DNA from: Streptomyces sp. HD
Lineage (GTDB): Bacteria > Actinomycetota > Actinomycetes > Streptomycetales > Streptomycetaceae
Assembly: GCF_028369295.1 (NCBI RefSeq)
Contig: NZ_JAQMYP010000007.1
Span: 186,001 to 250,000, forward strand
Reading direction: 5' to 3'
DNA length: 64,000 bases
A program made the translations under genes and the position numbers. Shown here one piece after another: positions 1-8,989 of this stretch. The notes beneath the pieces were generated by a model that did not search any database, had not been told where the DNA came from, and was given only the letters and a program-made list of their open reading frames with translations. The number at the start of each line of letters is the position of its first letter. Within the stretch, counting starts at the first letter, position 1.

Positions 1-1
1 C

Positions 2-442
2 TCCAACAAGGTCTGCCACTACTTCCGACTCACCCCGGACAACCGGCTGCTGTTCGGCGGCCGCGCCCGCTTCGCACCGTCCGACCCCACCTCGGACAAG
101 AAGAGCGGGGCTGTCCTGTTCCGTGAGATGTGCGAGATCTTCCCCCAGCTCTCCCGCACCAGGATCGAGTACGTGTGGGGCGGCTCCGTCGGCTTCGCCA
201 TGGACCGCATCGTGCACGCCGGGCAGACCGAGGACGGCGTCCACTACTCCATGGGATACGCCGGCCACGGCGTGCAGATGGCCACCCACATGGGGCACGT
301 CATGGCCGAGGTGCTGGACGGCCACCCCGAGGTCAACCCCGTCCGCGACATCGCCCCGCCCCGCATTCCCCTCTACAACGGCACTGCCTGGTTCCTGCCC
401 TTCGCAGGCGCCTACTACAAGACGCTTGACCGCATCCGCTGA
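2..442 (+). CDS. FAD-dependent oxidoreductase of the DAO family, C-terminal part (5' end outside window)
   Basis: Only the last 146 codons are present; the frame is open from base 2 to a TGA at 440-442. The readable part has the end of a DAO-type (glycine oxidase / gamma-glutamylputrescine oxidase-like) fold: a strand ending in LLFGGRARF, then a GGSVGFAMD segment and the conserved C-terminal FAD-binding stretch YAGHGVQMATHMGHVMAE. Such flavoenzymes oxidise amines or secondary amino acids to imines with release of aldehyde or keto acid. The aldehyde dehydrogenase starting 41 bases downstream would fit as the next step. Family assignment is firm; the substrate cannot be read, and PuuB-like, sarcosine-oxidase-like and opine-oxidase-like roles remain open. 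Confidence 0.8.
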   Translation, partial: SNKVCHYFRLTPDNRLLFGGRARFAPSDPTSDKKSGAVLFREMCEIFPQLSRTRIEYVWGGSVGFAMDRIVHAGQTEDGVHYSMGYAGHGVQMATHMGHVMAEVLDGHPEVNPVRDIAPPRIPLYNGTAWFLPFAGAYYKTLDRIR

Positions 443-483
443 CCGGTCGGCAGCCTCTCTACACCTACAAGGAGATACCCACG

Positions 484-1935
484 ATGACTGTCGTCCGTGA
501 TGTTCCCAAGCAGCTGTTCATCGGCGGTGCCTGGCAGGACGCCGAGTCCGGCCGGACCCTTTCCGTCGACAACCCGGCCACCGGCGAGGAACTGTGCCAG
601 GTCGCCGACGCCTCACCCGCCGACGGCCGGCGTGCCGTCGAGGCGGCGGTCGCCGCGCAGGCCGCCTGGGGCGCCACCCCGCCGCGCGTGCGCAGCGAGA
701 TTCTGCGCCGCGCCTACGACATCATCATCGCGCGCACCGAGGACCTCGCGCTGCTGATGACCCTGGAGATGGGCAAGCCCCTGACTGAGGCCCGTGCCGA
801 AGTCGCCTACGGCGCGGAGTTCTTCCGCTGGTTCTCCGAGGAAGCCGTCCGGATCGACGGCGGCATGATGACCGCCCCCGACGGCAGGAACCGTCTGCTG
901 GTCGCCCGTCAGCCCGTCGGCCCCTGCCTGCTCATCACCCCCTGGAACTTCCCCCTGGCGATGGGCACCCGCAAGATCGGCCCCGCCATCGCCGCCGGCT
1001 GCACCATCGTCCTCAAACCCGCCCCCCAGACGCCCCTGACCAGCCTCGCACTGGCGGAGATCCTCACCGAAGCGGGCCTGCCGGCCGGTGTGCTGAACAT
1101 CGTCACCACCTCCGAAGCCGCCGGCGTCGTCGAACCCCTCCTGCGCGGCGGGAAGATCCGCAAGCTCTCCTTCACCGGCTCCACCCAGGTCGGGCGGATC
1201 TTGCTGGCCCAGTGCGCCGACACTGTCATCCGCACCTCTATGGAGCTGGGCGGCAACGCGCCCCTCATCGTCTTCGACGACGCCGACCTCGACGTGGCCG
1301 TCGAGGGCACCCTGGTCGCCAAGATGCGCAACATGGGCGAGTCCTGCTGTGCGGCCAACCGCATCTTCGTCCACACCTCCGTCGCCGACGAGTTCGCCCA
1401 GCGCCTCACCGCGCGTATGGCTGCACTCACCGTCGGGCCCGGCACTGAACCCGGCACCGACGTCGGCCCCCTCATCGACGCCGCCGGCCGCAGCAAGGCC
1501 CACGACCTGGTGCAGGACGCCGTCAAGCGCGGTGCCACTGCCCTGACCGGCGGTGAACTCCCCGAAGGGCCGGGCTGCTTCTACCCGCCCACTGTCCTCA
1601 CCGGTATCGCCCCGGACTCCGCGATCATCGCGACCGAGATCTTCGGCCCCGTCGCCGCGATCCGCACCTTCGAGAGCGAGGACGAGGCCGTCGCCGCCGC
1701 CAACGACACCGAATTCGGTCTGGCCGCCTACCTGTTCACCCAGAACCTCGACCGTGCCCTGCGTGTCGCCGAACGTCTCGAAAGCGGCATGATCGGCATC
1801 AACACCGGACTGGTCTCCAACCCCGCTGCGCCTTTCGGTGGCGTCAAGCAGTCCGGCCTTGGCCGCGAAGGCGGACGCGTCGGCATCGACGAGTTCCTGG
1901 AGTACAAGTACATGGCCGTCCCCGTCGGAGTCTGA
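484..1935 (+). CDS. NAD(P)-dependent aldehyde dehydrogenase, succinate-semialdehyde dehydrogenase type
   Basis: A full-length aldehyde dehydrogenase of 483 residues, the usual size for the GabD group. The catalytic glutamate lies in MELGGNAP (Glu254). The catalytic cysteine is in GESCCAANR (Cys288, followed by a second Cys289), with the 34-residue spacing expected of the superfamily. The NAD-site segments ITPWNFPLA and FTGSTQVG are present, and the C-terminal PFGGVKQSGLGREGG is typical of SSADH-like members. An AAGGAG ribosome site precedes the ATG. It follows a DAO-family oxidase and overlaps nothing, so it probably oxidises the aldehyde released by that oxidase. Closest activity is inferred to be succinate semialdehyde or a related omega-acid semialdehyde. 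Confidence 0.85.
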   Translation: MTVVRDVPKQLFIGGAWQDAESGRTLSVDNPATGEELCQVADASPADGRRAVEAAVAAQAAWGATPPRVRSEILRRAYDIIIARTEDLALLMTLEMGKPLTEARAEVAYGAEFFRWFSEEAVRIDGGMMTAPDGRNRLLVARQPVGPCLLITPWNFPLAMGTRKIGPAIAAGCTIVLKPAPQTPLTSLALAEILTEAGLPAGVLNIVTTSEAAGVVEPLLRGGKIRKLSFTGSTQVGRILLAQCADTVIRTSMELGGNAPLIVFDDADLDVAVEGTLVAKMRNMGESCCAANRIFVHTSVADEFAQRLTARMAALTVGPGTEPGTDVGPLIDAAGRSKAHDLVQDAVKRGATALTGGELPEGPGCFYPPTVLTGIAPDSAIIATEIFGPVAAIRTFESEDEAVAAANDTEFGLAAYLFTQNLDRALRVAERLESGMIGINTGLVSNPAAPFGGVKQSGLGREGGRVGIDEFLEYKYMAVPVGV

Positions 1936-1936
1936 C

Positions 1937-2920
1937 ATGCGCGAGCGACTCGTCGTCCTCTACCGCGGCAACCGGCCCCCCGCCACCGACCGCATCGAAA
2001 GCCTCGCGGACACCGTCTACGCCACCGAGGAGGAACTGCCCTACCTCCTCCCCGGCGCCGACATCCTCCTGGCCTGGGTGAACATCACCCCGGCCATCCG
2101 GGAGGCGTGGCCCGACGATCCGCAGAAGGCGCCCCACTGGGTCCACGCGTCCTCCGCGGGCGTGGACTCCTTCCTGTTCCCCGCCCTGGTGGACGATCCG
2201 CACGTTGCCCTGACCAACGCCCGCGGCGTCTACGAGCAGCCGACCGCCGAGTACGTCCTGGGCCTGATCCTCGCCCTCGCCAAGGACTTCCCCGGCACCT
2301 GGGAGCACCAGCGGCGCCGCGAGTGGCGTCCGCGCCCCAGTGACGACATCACCGGACGCACTGTGCTGGTCTGGGGGACGGGGCCGATCGGCCGGGCCAT
2401 CGCCCGGCTGCTGCGCGCCGTCGGGATGCGGGTGAGCGGTGCGGGCCGCAAGTCCCGCACAGACGATCCCGACTTCGGCACTGTTCACGGTGCGACGACC
2501 CTGCGCTCCGCCCTGACGGAAGCGGACTACGTCGTCCTGGCAGCCCCCCTCACCCAGGGCACCCGGGGCATGGTCGACGCTCCCGTGCTCGCCGCCATGA
2601 AGCCGGGGGCGCGGCTGATCAACGTAGGCCGGGGCGGACTCGTCGACGAGGAGGCGCTGGTCGACCACCTCGCCGCCGGACGGCTCGCCGGCGCAGCCCT
2701 GGACGTATTCGCTCAAGAACCGCTGCCTGCCGAATCACCACTGTGGGGCATGCCCGGCGTGATCATCTCCCCGCACACGGCGGGCGAGACCACCAGCGAG
2801 CGGGAGGCGCTCATCGAGGTGTTCTTCGACAACTTCGCCCGCCACCTCGAGGGCCGACCGCTGCGCAACGTGGTGGACAAGCGGCGCGGATACGTGGTCG
2901 ACGACACGCGCCCAGCCTGA
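1937..2920 (+). CDS. D-2-hydroxyacid dehydrogenase family protein
   Basis: 327 residues starting at an ATG one base after the aldehyde dehydrogenase stop; an upstream extension in the same frame would run back into that gene and is not credible. The C-terminal Rossmann domain carries GTGPIGRAIARLL (NAD binding). The catalytic Arg is in NVGRGGLVDEEAL, the Glu in DVFAQEPLP and the His in SPHTAG, the Arg/Glu/His set of NAD-dependent D-2-hydroxyacid dehydrogenases. It would interconvert a 2-keto acid and a D-2-hydroxy acid. Tight linkage to the amine-oxidase and aldehyde-dehydrogenase genes suggests one catabolic operon. The substrate is not predictable from sequence. Confidence 0.85.
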   Translation: MRERLVVLYRGNRPPATDRIESLADTVYATEEELPYLLPGADILLAWVNITPAIREAWPDDPQKAPHWVHASSAGVDSFLFPALVDDPHVALTNARGVYEQPTAEYVLGLILALAKDFPGTWEHQRRREWRPRPSDDITGRTVLVWGTGPIGRAIARLLRAVGMRVSGAGRKSRTDDPDFGTVHGATTLRSALTEADYVVLAAPLTQGTRGMVDAPVLAAMKPGARLINVGRGGLVDEEALVDHLAAGRLAGAALDVFAQEPLPAESPLWGMPGVIISPHTAGETTSEREALIEVFFDNFARHLEGRPLRNVVDKRRGYVVDDTRPA

Positions 2921-2965
2921 AGGCGAGCAGCACCTGGCTGGACACGGACGCCGAGCAGCATGGAT

Positions 2966-2992
2966 GGGGCCGGGCGGCAGCTGCCCGGTCCC
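2966..2992. terminator. GC-rich hairpin between convergent genes
   Basis: Ten-base arms (2966-2975 and 2983-2992) pair with a single G-U and a seven-base loop. The hairpin lies between the convergent ends of the hydroxyacid dehydrogenase and the cupin gene, so it could serve both strands. There is no T-run, as is common in Streptomyces. Confidence 0.5.
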
Positions 2993-3023
2993 ATCGCCCC
3001 GTACTGCTTCGCTGAGCCGGGTT

Positions 3024-3377
3024 TTATGAAACGGTCAGGTAGATCTTGCGCACGGTTTCGATGGTCTTCCAGACACCGACGTAGCCCGGCTTCATGACGA
3101 AGCTGTCGCCTGCCTTGTAGACCACCGGCTCGCCGCCTTTCGGTGTGAGTTCGATGACGCCGGAAAGGATGTGGCAGAACTCGAAGAGCTCGCCCTTGAT
3201 CGAGTGCGTCTCGCCGGGCGTGGCTTCCCAGACGCCCGTTTTGATCGTTTCTCCGCGGGCGGCGTCCTGGGCCCAGGTCTTGTAAGTCGGGTTGCCGGAA
3301 ATCAGGCGCTCCGGCAGCGGGCCGGACTCCTGGGGCGCGAAGGAGGGGGTGGGATCGATGGTCTTCAGGAGTGACAT
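3024..3377 (-). CDS. Cupin domain protein (Cupin_3 / ureidoglycine aminohydrolase-like)
   Basis: A 117-residue single-cupin protein. The first cupin motif is around WEATPGETHSIKGELFEFCHILSG and the second around AGDSFVMKPGYVGVWKTIETVRK, the pattern of the Cupin_3 (DUF861) group. Members of this group are small beta-barrels, some catalytic and many of unknown role, often found beside amine or purine catabolic operons. The start ATG has a clear AGAGGAAAAG ribosome site. It converges on the upstream catabolic operon. Function is inferred only at fold level. Confidence 0.75.
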   Translation of the reverse strand: MSLLKTIDPTPSFAPQESGPLPERLISGNPTYKTWAQDAARGETIKTGVWEATPGETHSIKGELFEFCHILSGVIELTPKGGEPVVYKAGDSFVMKPGYVGVWKTIETVRKIYLTVS

Positions 3378-3961
3378 TTCTTTTCCTCTACTGGATGGGA
3401 CAACGACGAAAATCGGGAGCGGACGTACCAGGCGTCACCGGGCCGAGTTCGATCAGCTCGTCGCACGTCTCGGAGCAGGGCCTGACGGCTGCCGCCACGG
3501 GTTTTGACTCCGACATGAAGTGCCGGACGATCGGCATCGAAGGCGACCTGCTGGGCGGCGGCCTGCACCAGCGGTGTGGAGCGTACGACTGCCCCGGCCC
3601 ATCGAGTATTTCTGACGCTGCGCACGGAGCCCACGTGTGATCTGTCCGTTGTGGGCACGATGTTCGGACGTTGTGTCAGGCGGGAGGCCAGAGGGGCATT
3701 CATGGCCATGAGCGGATCGGTCGCCGCGGGCGCATCCAGCGGCATGGACGGGTCTGCGCGCATCAGCCCGTCCCTCGGTCGCCTGCTGGAACGCTGGCTT
3801 GTACGCCAGCGCACCCCACGTGTCGATGATCAGCTGCCGCCAGCGCCGCATTCACTGCTCCCTACCATGACCTACTCCAAGGTCGGCGGAGCCTAGTCCT
3901 TGTTGAGGCATCGGTGGGCGGTCCCTGCAATGCGACACTTTGCCGCCGGGGGTGGGGTGGC
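3378..3961. other. Gene-poor stretch; possible decayed AraC-type regulator on the minus strand
   Basis: No convincing intact gene. On the minus strand near 3780-3851 the peptide RRWRQLIIDTWGALAYK resembles the start of the AraC-binding-like N-terminal domain found before AraC-type DNA-binding domains. The similarity is short, shifts frame quickly and no helix-turn-helix domain follows. It could be the stump of the regulator of the neighbouring catabolic operon. Evidence is weak. Confidence 0.25.
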
Positions 3962-4273
3962 GTGGCCGACCCGGGTAAGGAAGCGGCGTCCATGCACAAG
4001 GCGGCGACGGGGCTGTGGGCGGTGGGACATCACACGACGAAGCCGTTGCAGGAGTTCAAATCGGCCTCGTACGACCTGGATGCGCTCGGCGCCCTCGGCT
4101 CCCTCCTCGGTGCGAAGAGCGAGATCGAGGAGGGCATGACCACCCTCTCCGAGCTCACCAAGCAACTGGACGACGAGTGGGAAGCGGAGGCGAAGCTGAT
4201 CGGCGAGATATCCGACGCCTTCGACCTGCTCGACCTCCTGCTGGCGGCCCAGGCCCGCGCCAAGAAGGGCTGA
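3962..4273 (+). CDS. Small helical protein, likely WXG-type partner of a type VII-secreted toxin
   Basis: About 103 residues from a GTG start (3962) behind a G-rich ribosome site; an in-frame ATG at 3992 is the alternative. The protein is almost entirely helical: a segment around LGSLLGAKSEIEEGMTTL is followed by LSELTKQLDDEWEAEAKLIGE and a C-terminal helix. It precedes by eight bases a gene whose N-terminal part resembles the signal domain of actinobacterial T7SS polymorphic toxins. In such pairs the small upstream gene is a secretion partner or chaperone. This is inferred from context and helical character; no catalytic motif is present. Confidence 0.5.
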   Translation: MADPGKEAASMHKAATGLWAVGHHTTKPLQEFKSASYDLDALGALGSLLGAKSEIEEGMTTLSELTKQLDDEWEAEAKLIGEISDAFDLLDLLLAAQARAKKG

Positions 4274-4280
4274 GCCGGAC

Positions 4281-4990
4281 GTGGTCGACCTCAACCCCCT
4301 GCACTACGTCAACAAGTTCAACCACATGATGGGCGACAACCTCGCCAGTGGCTTGGAGTTCCTGGGCATCACCGATCCGGCCGTCGACCCGGATGCCTGG
4401 ACGACGCGGCCGAGGCCGCGCGCAAGGCGATGGCGGACGTGGAGTGGGAGGGCAAGGCCGCCAAGGCGTTCCACAAACGCTCCAAGACGGCCCGCAATCA
4501 GGCCACCGACATGGCGGACGCACTGCGCGAGGGCGCGAAGGCGCTGGACGACTTCGCCGATCAGGCCCACGAGTTGCTCACCGAGATGGGCGTGCTGGTC
4601 GCGGAGATCGCCGAGTTCGAGATCGCGGGTCTGGCGCTGTCCGTGCTGACCGGCGGTGCCTCGGCCGTCGTCTCCTCCCTCATGGCTGGCTCGCGGGCGG
4701 TCAAGGTGGTGGCGCTGGTGGCCCGGATCGAGAAGGAGGGCACCGTGCTGGCCTCCGCGATCCGTGGGGTGATGGAGGTCATCCGGGCGGTGGAGCGGAC
4801 GCTGAAGGCGCTCAACGAGATCCGGGGCGTGGCAGCGGCGGCCAAGATGGCCAAGGGAGGCGCGGAGTTCGCCGCCTTCGACGCGCTGCTGAAGGACCCG
4901 GAGGCGTTCAAGGACCCGGAGAACCAGCCCGAGTGGGCGACCTCCTTCACGTCGTTGTGCGGGATGACTCCAGGACACCACCTCGCCTGA
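4281..4990 (+). pseudogene. Frameshifted, truncated T7SS-secreted polymorphic toxin-like gene
   Basis: The GTG at 4281 opens MVDLNPLHYVNKFNHMMG and runs to about DPAVDPDAW in one frame. The coherent reading then continues in another frame from 4397 with LDDAAEAARKAMADVEWEG, through a WEG-type helical hairpin, glycine-rich hydrophobic helices (VLTGGASAVVSSLMAG) and a helix around VMEVIRAVERTLKALNEIRG. It ends at 4990 in an unrelated tail. The N-terminal part matches actinobacterial putative T7SS-secreted proteins that carry variable C-terminal toxin domains. Here a deletion near 4390-4397 breaks the frame, and no toxin domain or obvious immunity gene follows. The copy is therefore very likely dead. 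Confidence 0.65.
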
Positions 4991-5293
4991 GCGCACTTGA
5001 GGAGGACATTGAGATCGCACGCCGGGTCCGAGGCGAGGGGGCGGTACTGAGGTCGATCTCAAGAAAGTACGCGCCGTTGCGGCCCTGCTGTGGGAAGTCC
5101 AGCGACACGTACAGATCCGCCCGGACACTGGGCGGCACGCGTCGCTGCTCAACCTCCCAGGGTTGCGTCCATGGAGATGGTGTACGGGTTCGACCTGATC
5201 CGGGGGTTTGCTCCGGCGTAGGGATGATGCCCGCATAGATGAACGGCCACCGGCTGATCTTCGAGGTGTCGAAGCCCGAAGGAGATCAGCACG
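4991..5293. other. Non-coding junction between toxin remnant and IS256 fragment
   Basis: Nothing coding is supported here. A short minus-strand reading near 5000-5130 (DLYVSLDFPQQGRNGAYFLE) has protein-like composition but no recognisable family. The last 120 bases lead into an IS256-type transposase start and probably include the left end of that element. Confidence 0.3.
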
Positions 5294-5430
5294 ATGACCG
5301 CACCTGACAGTGTGCCCCTGCACGCCCTCGCCGAAGACAATCTCGCCACGGCGAGTCCCGATCTGCTGCGCGCGATGGTCAAGATGTTCGCCGACGTGCT
5401 CATGTCCGCCGAGGCCGACGCCGTCGATGC
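5294..5430 (+). pseudogene. IS256 (mutator)-family transposase, N-terminal fragment
   Basis: The first 45 residues (ATG at 5294) include LLRAMVKMFADVLMSAEADA, the helical opening of IS256-family transposases. After about 5430 the reading dissolves into unrelated low-complexity sequence, and no DDE domain follows. A ribosome site (AAGGAG) is retained before the ATG. It is a stump left after a deletion or insertion and points to an eroded mobile-element zone. Confidence 0.6.
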
Positions 5431-6031
5431 CGAGCCGAGACGGCGGTACAGGTTGACGAAGGCGTGTACCTCCACGAGTGCCTCGTCACCGTGCGCGTGC
5501 CGAGGCAGGCGTGCCGTTCGTCTGGGTGCCGCAGCGCTGCGACCAGATTGCGATAGCGAAGTGGCTGTCGGGAACCTCGGTCGGAGAGGCAGAGGCATCG
5601 TATGGGTGGAGGGGGTGGGGCCGACGCGCACCGGGTGGGACGGGATCGTGATGCCTCCTCCCCTGTGGTGGGTTAGGCGATTGCAGCATCCCTCTGTGTC
5701 TGTGCCCCTGCCTTTCCGTGCGCTCGTCTGATTTGGTGCTTGCCAATCAGCGGGTTTCTTGCGTCGGCCTGCCGATTCCGAAGGGATTGTGGGCGGGGCG
5801 CCCGCGATTAGCGCCGCCATGGGCGGCTCGGGTTGCCCCGAGTAGGCTGTGGCCATAGTTGTGGTCGTGGTCCCCGTGTCTCTGACGCAAGTCTGTGGCG
5901 GTGACGCACGTATGACGCACGGAGTCATTCACGGGACCTGGACCGGGGCGGGAAAACGCCTCTGACCTGCATGTTCTCTGGAGTGGCCCAGGCCGCACAT
6001 GTTCCCGATGACTCATCATGTGGAGTGCGTT
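5431..6031. other. About 600 bases without a supported gene
   Basis: Several open frames cross this stretch on both strands, but their predicted proteins are low-complexity and match no family I recognise. It lies between an IS256 fragment and the end of the RNase J gene and probably represents decayed insertion sequence. Confidence 0.4.
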
Positions 6032-6055
6032 GCCACCCCGGCCTTCCGGGGTGGC
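6032..6055 (-). terminator. Perfect 10-bp hairpin downstream of RNase J gene
   Basis: The arms 6032-6041 and 6046-6055 are exactly complementary around a four-base loop. The hairpin lies about 75 bases beyond the stop of the leftward RNase J gene, where a factor-independent terminator would be expected. It lacks a T-run. Confidence 0.5.
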
Positions 6056-6129
6056 TGCTGACTCCCGTGCCCGACCTCGGTGTTGGCGGGGCCGCGGCCG
6101 GAACGGGGACCGTGCTGCCGGGCCATGGC

Positions 6130-7815
6130 TCAGGCGTCGATGATGACGGGGATGACGAGGGGCTTGCGGCGGTGCGTGCGGAACGCCCAGTTCGCCACGG
6201 CGCGGGCGACGAGTTGTTCGAGTTGACGCGCGTCCCCGACGCCTTCCTCGGCCGCGGTGGCCAGGGTCTTCTCGATGACGGGGATGACCGGCTCGAAGGT
6301 GGCGTCGTCGTGGACGAAGCCGCGGGCCAGGAAGTCGGGGGCCTCGGCGAGGGCGCCGGTGTCTGCGTCGACGATCGCCACCACCGTGACCACGCCTTCG
6401 GCGGCGAGGGTGAGGCGGTCCTTGAGGGACGCTTCGGTGGCGCCGCCGACTTCCATGCCGTCCACGTAGACGTTGCCGGCGGGGACCTTTCCGGTGATGG
6501 AGGCGCGCCCGTCCACTAGGTCGACGACGACGCCGTCCTCGGCGATGACGACCCGGTCGGGGTCGACACCGGTACGGATGGCGAGGTCGGCGTTGGCCCG
6601 CAGGTGGCGCCATTCGCCGTGGACGGGCATGACATTGCGGGGTTTGACGATGTTGTAGCAGTAGACGAGTTCGCCGGCGCTGGCGTGTCCGGACACGTGC
6701 ACCTTGGCGTTGCCCTTGTGGACCACGTGGGCGCCCCACCGGGTGAGTCCGTTGATCACCCGGTAGATGGCGTTCTCGTTGCCAGGGATGAGGGAGCTGG
6801 CGAGCAGGACGGTGTCGCCCTTGCCGATGCGGATCACGTGGTCGCGGTTGGCCATCCGCGACAGCGCGGCCATGGGTTCGCCCTGGGAGCCGGTGCACAC
6901 CAGAGTGATCTTGTGGTCGGGGAGCTTCTCCAGCTCCTTGGTGCTCACGACCAGACCGGAGGGGACCTTGAGATAGCCCAGGTCACGGGCAATGCCCATG
7001 TTGCGGACCATCGACCGGCCGACGAAGGCGACCTTGCGGCCGTGCTGGTGGGCCGCGTCCAGGACCTGCTGGATGCGGTGCACGTGGCTGGCGAAGCTGG
7101 AGACGATGACCCGGCGTGGCGCGGTGCGCATCACCTGCTCGATCGCCGGGTTCAGCTCACGCTCGGAGGTGGTGAAGCCGGGTACTTCGGCGTTGGTGGA
7201 GTCGGTGAGGAACAGATCCACGCCCTCCTCGCCGAGGCGGGCGAAGGCGCGCAGATCGGTGATGCGGTCGTCGAGAGGGAACTGGTCCATCTTGAAGTCG
7301 CCAGTGTGCAGCACCATCCCAGCCCGGGTGCGGATCGCGGCCGCGAGGCTGTCGGGGATGGAGTGGTTGACCGCCACGAACTCGCAGTCGAAGGGCCCGA
7401 AGCCACGCCGGTCGCCCTCCCGCACCCGCACCGTGCGCGGCCGGATTCCGTGTTCCTTGAGCTTGGCCTCCAGGAACGCCAGCGTCAGCTTGGAGCCGAC
7501 GACGGGAATGTCGGACCGCTCGCGTAGCAGGTACGGCACGCCGCCGATGTGGTCCTCGTGGCCGTGGGTGAGGATCACGGCCACGATGTCGTCCAGCCGG
7601 TCCCGGATCGAGGTGAAGTCCGGCAGGATCACGTCCACGCCGGGCTGGGTCTCCTCGGGGAACAGCACGCCGCAGTCGACGATGAGCAGCTTGCCCGCGT
7701 GCTCGAAGACGGTCATGTTGCGGCCGATCTCACCCAGGCCGCCCAGCGCGATGACCCGCAGCCCTCCTTCGGGAAGGGGCGGCGCGGCTTTCAGCTCGGG
7801 GTGCGGATGACTCAT
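6130..7815 (-). CDS. rnj: Ribonuclease J
   Basis: 561 residues from the ATG at 7815 (MSHPHPELK). It is a metallo-beta-lactamase/beta-CASP nuclease with GGLGEIGRNM near the N terminus and the zinc motif LTHGHEDHIGG. Further metal ligands are in HTGDFKMD, and the beta-CASP segments include DSTNAEVPG, SFASHVHRIQQV and VHVSGHASAGE. RNase J does 5'-to-3' exonucleolytic and endonucleolytic RNA processing in the cytoplasm. The length equals the usual streptomycete enzyme. In Streptomyces the housekeeping copy normally sits beside dapA; here no such neighbour exists and the gene is surrounded by insertion-sequence debris, so it may be a second copy. Catalytic motifs are intact. Confidence 0.9.
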   Translation of the reverse strand: MSHPHPELKAAPPLPEGGLRVIALGGLGEIGRNMTVFEHAGKLLIVDCGVLFPEETQPGVDVILPDFTSIRDRLDDIVAVILTHGHEDHIGGVPYLLRERSDIPVVGSKLTLAFLEAKLKEHGIRPRTVRVREGDRRGFGPFDCEFVAVNHSIPDSLAAAIRTRAGMVLHTGDFKMDQFPLDDRITDLRAFARLGEEGVDLFLTDSTNAEVPGFTTSERELNPAIEQVMRTAPRRVIVSSFASHVHRIQQVLDAAHQHGRKVAFVGRSMVRNMGIARDLGYLKVPSGLVVSTKELEKLPDHKITLVCTGSQGEPMAALSRMANRDHVIRIGKGDTVLLASSLIPGNENAIYRVINGLTRWGAHVVHKGNAKVHVSGHASAGELVYCYNIVKPRNVMPVHGEWRHLRANADLAIRTGVDPDRVVIAEDGVVVDLVDGRASITGKVPAGNVYVDGMEVGGATEASLKDRLTLAAEGVVTVVAIVDADTGALAEAPDFLARGFVHDDATFEPVIPVIEKTLATAAEEGVGDARQLEQLVARAVANWAFRTHRRKPLVIPVIIDA

Positions 7816-8317
7816 GCCCTGACGGTACCGGAGAGCGGGACAGGGTGATCCATTGCCTGTGTGATCTCCTGTCCCGACGGAGCCGGGCGCCCGCAGTGGG
7901 TGCCTCGGCACGATCGGAGCACGCCGGCGGCCGGAACGGGGAGTTGTGAAAGCGGTGCCACCTTCCCTGGCCGAACCGTTCACCCGGTGCTGGAGACGAT
8001 CTCTTGCGCCCTGTCGTGCTTTCCGGCGTTCGCTGTCTCCCGGTGGGCCTCGGCACTGGTCCACTCGAAGTAGTCGAGACGCGGGTGCCGTCGGCGCTCA
8101 GGAGCAAGTGGGCTGAGCGGGCCCCTAGGCAGCTTCCTTCGTCGGGCAGACAGATGGCGGTGCCCCCGAGCGCTGCTGCCGGCGGGCGGTCGATTCGGCG
8201 GCAGTGACGTGGCCGATCGGTGCCTGGGCGAGCGGTTCCCGGGAGCGGTGCAGGAGCGCCTGCCCGAGCAGCCGACCCGCCGCGCGAAGGCAGTCCCCGG
8301 TGCGAAATACTCTCCCG
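7816..8317. other. Divergent intergenic region, no supported gene
   Basis: About 500 bases separate the divergent RNase J and acetyltransferase genes. An open frame continues upstream of the RNase J ATG but has no family similarity. Near 7985-8080 on the minus strand a reading containing RLDYFEWTSAEAHRETANAG has protein-like composition and could be a gene scrap. No clear promoter was identified. Confidence 0.35.
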
Positions 8318-8806
8318 ATGAGTTCACGCACTTCCCCGATCCGTCAGCCGATCACGATACGGAGGGCCGTCGCGGGGGATGCCAAGCGGCTCACGCGGCT
8401 CGTGCGTGGCTCAGGTGCCTACGAGGGTAAGTACGCAGCGGCGGTCGCGGGCTACCGGGTCGGTGCTGATTACATCGAGGCCCACCGCACCTTTGTGGCT
8501 GTCGGCGCTGACGAACACGGAGGCCGGGTCCTCGGGTTCTACTCCCTCGTCCTCGCTCCACCGGAGCTCGACCTGCTGTTCGTCGCCGACGACGTGCAAG
8601 GACGGGGTATTGGACGGCTGCTCGTCTCGCACATGCAGTCCGAGGCCCGTGCCGCCGGGATCGACCGTCTCAAGGTCGTGTCGCATGTTCTCGCCGAGGG
8701 CTTCTACCATCGCGTCGGCGCGGTGCGGACCGGGACCGCGTTCGCGAACCCGCCCGCCGTGCCGTGGGACCGTCCCGAATTCGAGTTTCGCATTCCTTCG
8801 GAATGA
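8318..8806 (+). CDS. GNAT-family N-acetyltransferase
   Basis: 162 residues from the ATG at 8318; sequence upstream of it in the same frame is not protein-like. The GNAT core is clear: ITIRRAVAGDAKRLTRLV opens the fold, LDLLFVADDVQGRGIGRLLVSHM carries the acetyl-CoA pyrophosphate loop (Q/R-x-x-G-x-G/A), and GFYHRVGAVRTG lies near the C terminus. The predicted product would acetylate an amine on a small molecule or protein. There is no ribosome site, and a TGCGAAATACT box lies just upstream, so leaderless translation is plausible. It stands alone; the substrate is unknown. Confidence 0.8.
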   Translation: MSSRTSPIRQPITIRRAVAGDAKRLTRLVRGSGAYEGKYAAAVAGYRVGADYIEAHRTFVAVGADEHGGRVLGFYSLVLAPPELDLLFVADDVQGRGIGRLLVSHMQSEARAAGIDRLKVVSHVLAEGFYHRVGAVRTGTAFANPPAVPWDRPEFEFRIPSE

Positions 8807-8989
8807 CGCGGTGTGCCGGTTGGCGGGGCACCGGCTTTCGCCTGCATGGTGGCCGGCTTGCAGGAGCCGCTTGACGCCCCGCGCTCCGTGTGTGCCGTCG
8901 CCTCTGCCCTGGCGTGGTGATCGCCTGCGCCAGCGGCCTCCCCTCGGCGAATTCCTCACCTCCGGCACTCCCAGAGCCATCGCAATCGG

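Noticed and set aside
7816..8064. N-terminal extension of RNase J to 644 residues
   Set aside because: Residues before MSHPHPELK are low-complexity, and the family length of about 561 is reached from the internal ATG.
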